Source of the DNA: Cynocephalus volans
Taxonomy: Eukaryota > Chordata > Mammalia > Dermoptera > Cynocephalidae
NCBI RefSeq assembly: GCF_027409185.1
Contig: NC_084468.1
Location: 103,664,001-103,728,000 of the forward strand
Length of the DNA: 64,000 nucleotides
Reading direction: 5' to 3'
The notes under the pieces were generated by a model. The model worked only from the letters and a program-made list of their open reading frames with translations, had not been told where the DNA came from and searched no databases. Position 1 is the first letter of the stretch, and the number at the start of each line of letters is the position of its first letter. The position numbers and the translations under genes were made by a program. Below are positions 55,532 through 64,000 of the stretch, piece by piece.

Positions 55532-58000
55532 CTGAAGCAGAAATAGGTCATTAATTAAACTATAACATAGATGACAGAGGGATAAAAACATAAGTGACAC
55601 ATTCCCCTCCCTGATGCTTCCCCCTGTATTCTAAAAAGCCTTTTCTCTGAAAATTACAGGATAATTTCTCTTACAATAAAAATTAAATCTTTTCTCATTT
55701 AACCAAACTACAATGATTTGCAAGCAGAGGAGAAACTTTATGAGGCTTCCCCACCATTCAGCTCTGAGGGGTTTCACGGCTGTTGAATGGTTTGACTCTG
55801 TCCTATACATTATCCTTATAGATACCTACATTTCCTTCTGCTGATTATAGAGGTTGTTTCAGAGTTCGGGAGCATTAAACAAAACAAGAGAACTGCAAAG
55901 GCAGTAATGGTCTAAATTACTGACTCTCCGCACACAACATTGTTCCAATCCATATGTAAAATGTAACTCAGAGGAGCAAAGCACATTTCCAGGGTAGAAT
56001 TCTGGTCTGAATTTACATTTACTTAGCATATTCTTCAGTTAAGTCTATGTATATAGATATGTACTGTCTTTCTGCGTGTGTAGGAAGAGAAGGGTGGGAA
56101 TTGTGCCAAGACCATGAAGACCTAATTAGTACCGATGGTCTCCCATAAAAACCAGGTAGAAGGGAGCCCAACAGAGAATCAGCAACTGTTATTTCTTGAT
56201 GGAGAAAGAGGTTCAACAATGTGTACCAAGATGTTTAATTTGCCAAATGATCTCAGAGGCATGCTGTCAAATTTTAACGTTCTTCTCTTAGGATATGAGT
56301 CCTCCAGATGACATTGCAAATTATAAGATATTAGGAAAAACATAAGTTTCCAATAATGCCCCAAGTCAGGTCAATGTCTATGATGCCAAGAAAAGGAATG
56401 ATGTAATACTGAGCAAGCAAAACTTAAACTTTACATCATTCTGGGGCAAAACACCAGATCGCAAGAAAGTAAAATATGTTTAAAGCCATATACTGTTACA
56501 GAAAAATTTAAAAGCTAGATGAAGTTCACTTATAAAAGAATCCCATGAGATGACCAACAACCAATGGCTTGAGTTTGAATCAACTTATACAATTCACCAG
56601 GTCCTGAGCTTCAACATAAAATCCACTGGTTAATAGACCAGATTCTGTAATCTAGCCAGTCTGAGATGTAGTCTTTTTATTTGAGGTATAGTAGCATTGC
56701 TATAACTATGGAAAGGTATCAAACTAAGTATTGCTACAACTCTAGGAAGGCATGCAAACAAATGTATAAACAATGCACAAATGTACAAATCCATAGTATC
56801 TCATATTTTAGAATAGGTTTACATCCAAATGTAGTAAAACATTTTAAGATTATCGGATTTTTATATTTTTCACCTGCATAAGGAATTTGACATAATCCAA
56901 AGAATCGGTTATATTCAATTTGTAACTGTGGTTTAAATTACTGAAGGAAATTTAATAAACTAAGTTGTAATCAGTATTTAGGGAAAACTGGCTCACCAAG
57001 TTTTTTATATGTGTGTGTTTGTGTATGTATATGTGTGTGTGTATATATATATTTTTTAGTTTCTTCATTATATATGTACTGTTTTTCTATCTGTGTAAGA
57101 TATAATAGATAGAACATAAAACAAAGCATAAAGAGTCACAAGTGTTCTTTCTACACTCAAAAACCCCCCAGATAGTGAAGAATCATATTAACAACATCCC
57201 AGTTCACTTATTGTATTGTCTTTGGCAGTTACTAAAAGGTGTTAGAAAAAGGGAATGCTTATATACAGATGTACCTGACTTTTAAAAAAACCAATGTATC
57301 AAAACTATGAACTTTCAATCCAGATAAGGTGATAGTTGTTTTCACAAACTATAACCACAGATTTCTCCAAAGTAGCTAATTCTCCCACTCATTCCTTCAG
57401 AGATATATTTGTTTCATAAAAATGAAATGTCCCCAGAGCTTTCAAGTATGAAACACCTATTAACTGTACTATACTAAAAGATTTCTTCTCATTTTCCTTA
57501 AATTTTTAAATTTCAGAGAACAAAAACTATAAAAGATAACTCTTTTTGAAATGCATTTTTAAAATTATGCCTGTTGTTTAAAATATTAGTAAGTGTAAAG
57601 AAGTATCTTTCTTGAATTCATCTCTATATTCTCATTCCTTTCCTTTTTATGAAGTAAATATCAGTTTGGCACATTCAAGGATAGCAGCAAGCATGGCAAC
57701 TTTATTTCTTCCAAAGAAGGAATGGTACAGAAATGGCTGAGAGTGTAAAAAGGGGACGATCCCAGAGATTAAAGGACCTATAAATCCATTCCTTCCCCTG
57801 AACTTTGCTCTCCCTGTAAGCCCCACCTAAGCAACTTTGCCAAGAGCCACTGGCTCTGAATACTAGCACAAGGAACAAGGGACTATATGCACATACGTTC
57901 TTGTTCCATGGGATTTTTGTTATCAAAGTATGGCTTATAGTAAGCAAGTGGGGAACAACTCATATTCTTTGAGTTGTTCAGGGCCACAGAGGTGACCTAC
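55532..58000 (-). other. PRSS12: PRSS12 intron between SRCR and activation exons
   Basis: A 2.5-kb intron with donor AAAG/GTAGGT at 58000. It contains a TG-rich microsatellite stretch (57008-57043). No further exon was found. Confidence 0.8.
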
Positions 58001-58206
58001 CTTTGTTACTGTTACCTGATGCTTTCTTGCCAAAATAATCACAAATAACTCCTGCATCTTCACTGTGGCGGCAATTGTGTCTTCCAATATCTTGTTTGAT
58101 ACAGTCGGCCAGGGACCTCTCGTTTCCTGTGCACTTCACATTATCCACGTGAATAGGTCCTTTTCCTTCCCCAAAATAAGCCATGGTTCTTGCTCTGGCA
58201 GGACCC
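58001..58206 (-). CDS. PRSS12: PRSS12 exon: second half of last SRCR domain and linker
   Basis: The 206-bp exon has acceptor TGTATTTCCAG/GGG and donor AAAG/GTAGG. It encodes GPARARTMAYFGEGKGPIHV, DNVKCTGNERSLADC, IKQDIGRHNCRHSEDAGVIC and then the linker DYFGKKASGNSNK. The four Cys are those of the C-terminal half of a group A SRCR domain, matching the last SRCR of neurotrypsin. The exon coding the first half of this domain is not in the window. If the 13-exon human layout holds, this is exon 9. Confidence 0.97.
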
Positions 58207-59039
58207 CTGGAAATACAGCATTCTTAAGGATATGGAGAACCAGTCAAACATACATCTGAACAAATCACAACATATTACTTGCATTCAATTTTATCCTCAC
58301 CTTTTACATACGAAAATTAGCATCTGTGTGTGCTAGAAACCATTTATTTAATGATTGTTTTTATAAAAACTTCATAAGAGAGGTAATAACTGTACCTTCT
58401 TTGTCATACCCCAGAACTACTTTATTAAATCAGTTGCTTCTGATTTAGCTTCTGCTAAAAAGAAGTAACATTTAATGCATGTCAAAAAAAAAAATCACGG
58501 TCATCTTAAACTCTAGATTAAGCAGCAAAAAAAAAAAAAATCACCTCAAAATTTTCTACCCTCTTAAAGGGTATAATACTCTCTTAAAATTAGTATAATA
58601 TTGCCAAGAAAATTATGAGATTAAATAATTACCTAGGGAGACAAGAACTAATTTTTTGCCTCCTTTAAAAGTAAAAAGTATAATTTTTAACAGAGAAAGA
58701 GAAAACCAGGAATCAATCATGAATAAAGGCAGACTTACTTTTGGTAAATTACTTTTTTCATTTTAATAACACATTACTTTTTTAAAAACATGGAAATAAA
58801 AAAACCTTTTGGTGAAATAAAATATTTCAAACTAACCATATTTAAAACCCAATTCCTGATAAATTAAAGTCATAATTATGAAAGTCAAAAGCCTTAAAGT
58901 TTTACTTATAGGAAAACTATGCTTGAAACCTCAAGGAAAAAATTTATTAAACAAGACATAGAGAGTATAAACCATAGATAAAAAGATTTATAATTCAACA
59001 AAAATTAAATTAAGAATGCTACTTTACTAAAAACCACCA

Positions 59040-60125
59040 TAAGGAAAGTGAAAAGATAAATTAAAAAGTTGATGATATTTGTAACACATATTTACAAATA
59101 TATTTGTTGGTGAATGTATTTTCTAATTGGAGAAAATAGCATACAATATACAAAAACTCCAAGAAATCATTTTAAAAATAAAAACACTAACAACCCAAGA
59201 GAAAAACAGACAAGACAGAAAAAGATATTTTACACAAAAGGAAATATCAGTGGCCAATAAACCAACAAAAACATGCTCAATCTCATTAGTAATCAGAGAT
59301 AAATAATGTGATAACACTAGCTATCCACCAGATTGGCACAAATTGAAAAAAGATAATCATCATCACTGTTTAGTGTGTAAATCACTATAGCCACTCGGGA
59401 AAGCAATCTTGCATCCTTGACAAAGTTGACAGTGCACATACCCTACAAGCCAGAAGTTCTACTCCTGACTATATTCCCTAAAAAATCTCTTGCACAAGTG
59501 CACCAGCAGAAAGGCGTAAGAATATTCATAGCAGTCTAATTTTTTATAGCAAAACTAGAAATGATACAAACACCCAACATCAATACGATAAATTAATAAG
59601 TTGGATTTTTGTGAGATTTAATACTGTAGAGCAAAATGAATAGGAATGAACTCTACAACTACTTGCATCAACAGAAATGAATCTCAAAAGTAAGACTGAC
59701 GGAAAAATAGCAAGACACTGAAGAAAACTTTAAAGTATGATTGCTTACTTTCAAAATGAGTTCTTAAAAATAGACAAAACTATTGTTTAAGGATATAACT
59801 TGCTAGAAAATTATGAAAAAATGCGGTGAAATGACACAACATTCAAAAAAGTGTTTACCTCAAGGTGGTGGAGTAAGGGTAGTGGATTAGCACGTGAGGA
59901 GCTTAAAGGACAGTAATATTCTGTGACCTAAGCTCAGTGGTAGGGACAGGGCTGCCTTGTACTGACTTTGATTCATGCCATTCATGTGGTTACAGCCTGC
60001 ACAACTGAACACGCCACCATGGGTGGAATGATGTGTGTTTGTTTCACTGATATCCTTTTAAAAATACAGATATATTGTATATTCTTTTTGGCTGTATAAT
60101 ATATTTCCCAGTTAAAGACAAAGAA
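59040..60125 (+). mobile_element. Old L1/HAL1-type remnant
   Basis: GGAAATATCAGTGGCCAATA, then CACCAGATTGGCACAAATTG, CTTGCACAAGTGCACCAGCA and ATTCATAGCAGTCTAATTTT follow the C-terminal L1/HAL1 order. The frame is destroyed. Confidence 0.65.
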
Positions 60126-60604
60126 AAAAGTGGGAAAACACTAATCTTTAGAAGCTTTTTTAAAAAGTTGAGTCAAAAAGTTTATTTGCAGAATTACAGA
60201 TAACTATGCCTTTTAATTAGGCTGCTTTCTTACAACACACAAAAAGCATCTATTAAATCAGGATAAGTTTCATAATTAGATATAACACATTATTTCAGAA
60301 AAAAGAATCTAATTTTATCTTAGAAAATTATAAAATAACTAAATGATACTTTTTATCAGATAAAAATGTTTTAATGTTAGTTTAAAAGACACCTTTGCAA
60401 ATAACCAGTAAACATACCATGGCAAATCTGCTATTTGAATACTTTGATACAGGTGGGAAACAATGTTTTGTTGTTGTTAGCTTAGTCATTATTGTACAAG
60501 AGTGATTAATCATCACTTGTTATTAGCTTAGTCATTACACACAAGAGCAACTTACGACTGAAACAATTCCATCCACTGAATTTAAAAGGTCTGGGACGAT
60601 CACT

Positions 60605-60840
60605 GTTAGATTAAGAAGCAATGTTAGAGGTGGACCAGAATATAGGCCTGAGTGTGAATCCAGTTCTGTCCCTCACTAGCTATGAAACCTCAGGCAAGTA
60701 TGCAACCTGTCTAGGCCTTCTTCCTCACCTGTAAAATGGAGTTAACAGTAACTACCTCATTTGGTTATTGTAAAGATTAAATGAGATAATGCTTACTACA
60801 TAGTAAGTACTCATTAAATATTAGCTATAATACTAGTAGC
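60605..60840 (+). repeat. MIR SINE
   Basis: GTGAATCCAGTTCTGTCCCT, then CACTAGCTATGAAACCTCAG, CTCACCTGTAAAATGGAGTT, ATTAAATGAGATAATGC and CATAGTAAGTACTCATTAAA give the complete MIR order. Confidence 0.8.
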
Positions 60841-61524
60841 TGCAGTTATTAAATTAAATTTATTAAAATTTTTAAAACAGAAATTTAAAAATTCAAAAGC
60901 CAGCAAACAGACCAGGCCAGTGTATATCTTTTAAGATTTCTTCACTTAAAATTTTCCTTTGGAGATGTTCAGTTTTTCATTTCTACCCTCGGAAGGCAGA
61001 TAAGATATAATGAATTTAGTTGTATTTGCCACATGTTAAAGGGACAATATGATAAAGGGCAATTCCTAATAAAACATTTGGAAGAATGACAATTATGAGA
61101 ATCTTCAAAGTTATTGCTTTCCAAACACTCAATGGCAGAAAAGCCTTCAGCTCTGCTCAAACTGGCAACAAGGCAAAGGAAACTTCATCCTGTCGAAAGG
61201 TTAGAAGAAATTTTCATAAACCCTCTGTTTCCAACTGTCTTGAGCAATTAGAAGGAGTAGCTGTCAATATCTTTCAATGTCTAAGTGCCTGTTTTCTCTT
61301 TGTCTACTGTTCTGCCAGACAGGGAATGTCAGCTGTAGGAAAATGTGCAGAGTCCTGTTTCACAATCTTTCTTATTATGAGTAACCACAGCACGAGAGTC
61401 ACATGTGCAATCAAAAGTATGAGGAGCTTTAAATAAAAAGAAACTGTCTCATTAAAAGTAACACTTCGGGCCTCAGTCTGAACCACTCTCACATTCCTGC
61501 AATAAACTATACTTGTTTGCAGTA

Positions 61525-62095
61525 CATTGTTCTTTTAATATACTGTCAGATTAAATTTGCTAATATTTTCTTTAGATTGTTTGTATGTAGATTCATGACA
61601 TTAGGATATAGTTTCATTTTTGTATGTATTTATCTAGTCTAGTCTTGAAATCAAGTTATATTAGCCTCATAAAATGAATGGAAAGATCTCCATATGTTTC
61701 TTCATTAAACAAAAATTTATATAATTCAAGAATTATCTGTGTCTTAAAGACTGGTTAAAAGTCTGGCCAAAAACAGGGTCATTTCTTCCATGGCCATTAA
61801 TCTAACTGGGTCTTTTATCTCTTGTAACCATTTTGATAATTATATTTTTGTTGAAAATGTACAGTTTCCCAGATAATTTTAATAATGTAAAGCTTCCCAG
61901 ATAATTGTCCATTTCATCTAGAGTTTCAATTTTATTCACTAAAAATAGTTCATAGCATTCTTCTACAATTCTTTTTAACCTGCGTATCTGTGCTTATATT
62001 TCTTTTTTTAATGCTTGCTTGTGTTGTCTCTCCTTTTTCTTAGTCAGAATTGCCACAGATTGTTGTTTATTTTATTAACCTGTTTTTAAAACAGA
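61525..62095 (-). mobile_element. Old L1 ORF2 fragment, antisense
   Basis: TTTGCTAATATTTTCTTTAG, then TTAGCCTCATAAAATGAATG, TGTCCATTTCATCTAGAGTT and AGTTCATAGCATTCTTCTAC are the antisense reading of the segment before and within the L1 reverse transcriptase. Heavily diverged. Confidence 0.6.
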
Positions 62096-62097
62096 AA

Positions 62098-62255
62098 AGT
62101 TAAAATACAATTTTAAGGAGCAAAATGAACTATGTAAATTTCTGTAGGTCAAATAAGTATTTTTTGCTCATGAATTTTTTTAAAATGGATGACAAAGAGG
62201 ATCAAATCATTACATTTATATTCCACTGGATATAATTAATGTGGGTGTGTAATGT
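62098..62255 (+). repeat. Direct duplication, copy A
   Basis: GTTAAAATACAATTTTAAGG, then GATCAAATCATTACATTTAT and ATTCCACTGGATATAATTAA match 63593-63740 in the same order with small indels. Confidence 0.75.
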
Positions 62256-63592
62256 AAAGCAGTTTGGAGTTCATACAGGCATAATTTGAATAAAATTTAA
62301 AAATTAATAGCATTCTGAAACTAAAATTCCAGATGATTTCCATCAGTTTGGGCAGTGAGGATGGGGGGAGGTAGAAAGTAAATAACAGTATGCTAATGTC
62401 TTGAGCTTTTTCAGGAAGGGGAAGTTAAAGATAACATTTGCTTAAATTGGTAAGAAAATATGTCTCAGTATGTTTGCTAAAAATGTAAAGAGAACTTTTA
62501 CTAAAGCAATAAGAATGTTGAACTTCCAGGCCACTAAGAAAAGGAAAGAAAGAAAATAGAAAATTGAATTAATTTTGCAAACTGAAAAGCAGGTTATACA
62601 ACAGACAGACAACAAAGCATGATAAAATTATAAAAGTAGATGGCAAGTAGAAGTAAACATACAGAAAATAAAATTAAACCCATTAAATAAACTAAAAGGA
62701 TGATTTCTCAGTAATTGATCAATTTACAAACTTAAAAAGAATGCACTGTTTTAGATATATCAACAAATAGAAATTGGAGAACATTTCAACTAATAACAGC
62801 ACATGATTAAATAAAGACATTCTCATTGATATAGTAAAATCTAATAAATTTTCCTCTAACTATTTTTCATTTAAATAATTAAGGACTATGTCATGTATAG
62901 GAAACAGGGAAGGAACTTCTCACTGACTTACAGGCACGTAATAATTCATAGCTGAGAATTTTAATGAGATAGTAGGTTCCAATCTTTAAACTGAACATCA
63001 AGTGCTCTTAGGAATAGATGGTGACTTTCCAAGGGATACATGAGCTTTAAAGGAATCAGTTTTCAGATTCTCAGATTCCATGTGTAGTCTCTCTTAAAAG
63101 TAATCTTACTGAAATCAAGATCAACTTCTCTTTCAAATTTCCCTTCTCCAACTTCACAAAAGAAAGGCATATCTTGTGCTCGTTGCAAATCTTACCACAG
63201 TGCATTGTTCCAAGGTTTAAAAGCCAAAGGTTTAAACTGGCCGAAAGAACAAATTAAAAATATATGATAGCAATGAATTTTCCTTAATCAAAGCACCATA
63301 AACTCAAACCATTAGTCTAATTAAGGAATGGGAGCTTTGGTAAACTTTTATTTTCTATGTATAATAATTATTTTAAAAATTTTGTTATATTTTTGCTGTT
63401 TTTTATCAGTTGTATACTAGAAATTGTAAAATCCAGAGAGAAATTTGGGACCTGTTAAAAGAATTTAATTTCTCTCTCCACATATGTATTTATATGTGTA
63501 TGTGTGTGCATATATGCATATGTGCGCATGTGTGTGTATATACACATGCTTTTTAAGGCATATTAACATCAGAATGCTGTGGGGAAAGGAAT

Positions 63593-63740
63593 GTTAAAAT
63601 ACAATTTCAAGGAGAAAAAGGAACAAAGTAAGGTCAAAGAAGTATTTTTTGTTCATGTATATTTTAAATGGAGACACAGAGGATCAAATCACTATATTTA
63701 TATTCCACTGGATGTAATTAAAAGAGTGATGTAACTGTTT
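63593..63740 (+). repeat. Direct duplication, copy B
   Basis: GTTAAAATACAATTTCAAGG, then GATCAAATCACTATATTTAT and ATTCCACTGGATGTAATTAA, the partner of 62098-62255. The family is not recognised. Confidence 0.75.
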
Positions 63741-64000
63741 TCTTTTTAAACGAAATTAATTTTTGGCGACTATTTAAATGTAAGATAGAAACTAGATAAA
63801 CTTAATTCTAGATCTCTACTAACAGTGAGGTTAAACCACCTTTAATATTCTTTTAAGGAATACTGCTCAATAAATATGTAGCTCAAAAACAATGCCATAT
63901 TGAAACATATGCTAATGGATTCACACAACGTTCAAATAAAATGTAATTTCCATCATGGCTATTTACTCTGCCTCAATGAATTTAACTGATCTCAACACAT

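Larger units (their letters stand above)
58207..64000 (-). other. PRSS12: PRSS12 upstream intron (incomplete)
   Basis: Sequence before the last SRCR exon up to the window edge. No other SRCR or kringle coding segment was found on the minus strand, so this intron is at least 5.8 kb. Repeats inside it are listed separately. The remainder is AT-rich with A-runs (58486, 58528) and TG/TA tracts (63493-63545). Confidence 0.8.

Noticed and set aside
61086-61436. 116-codon plus-strand frame
   Set aside because: It has no recognisable domain, sits in a PRSS12 intron, and overlaps minus-strand frames of similar quality.
58207-64000. Further SRCR exons of PRSS12
   Set aside because: The minus strand was scanned for Cys-rich SRCR blocks (CDDGW, VVCRQLG types). 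None was found up to the window edge.

Overview
This is a mammalian nuclear window and almost certainly comes from a colugo (Dermoptera, Galeopterus or Cynocephalus). Three things point there. Four full-length SINEs are dimers derived from tRNA-Ile, matching the colugo-specific CYN family. No 7SL-derived Alu or B1 element was seen. The placental background of MIR, L2, MER5/MER20-type hAT and MaLR-like LTRs is all present. The species call is recognition from memory, not a database result.

Two cellular genes are supported. (1) PRSS12 (neurotrypsin) lies on the minus strand. The window holds its last five coding exons (58206-58001, 55531-55453, 54724-54602, 33328-33048, 31105-30798) and a 3' UTR reaching to about 28812. 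Together they encode the end of the last SRCR domain, the zymogen cleavage site and the whole trypsin-like domain, with an intact His/Asp/Ser triad and consistent splice phases. The upstream exons lie beyond base 64000. (2) SNHG8 lies on the plus strand (about 27487-28593), a spliced snoRNA host gene with a TATA box, a 5'TOP-like start and the box H/ACA snoRNA SNORA24 in its first intron. The two genes converge tail to tail, with about 0.2 kb between their predicted poly(A) sites. This matches the human chromosome 4q26 order.

Layout: 1-26.6 kb is intergenic and repeat-rich. It holds a decayed hAT transposon (3.8-5.1 kb), a 5'-truncated L1 with a long target-site duplication (5.9-10.4 kb), a second L1 that keeps a GC-rich 5' UTR but is internally deleted and 3'-shortened (10.5-15.3 kb), a long L2 remnant (18.3-20.8 kb) carrying a U1 snRNA fragment and LTR insertions, and two CYN SINEs. 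26.6-28.6 kb is the SNHG8 promoter and gene. 28.8-64 kb is PRSS12. Its 21-kb intron between the His and Asp exons contains an antisense L1, hAT elements, L2, and a nest in which an old L1 was split by a young L1 with an uninterrupted 1275-codon ORF2, itself joined to a second young 3' L1 fragment.

No new multi-gene system is visible. The most unusual items are small RNA-derived insertions without A-tails (U1 and tRNA-Ile/CYN pieces with target-site duplications) and the structures of the L1 copies.
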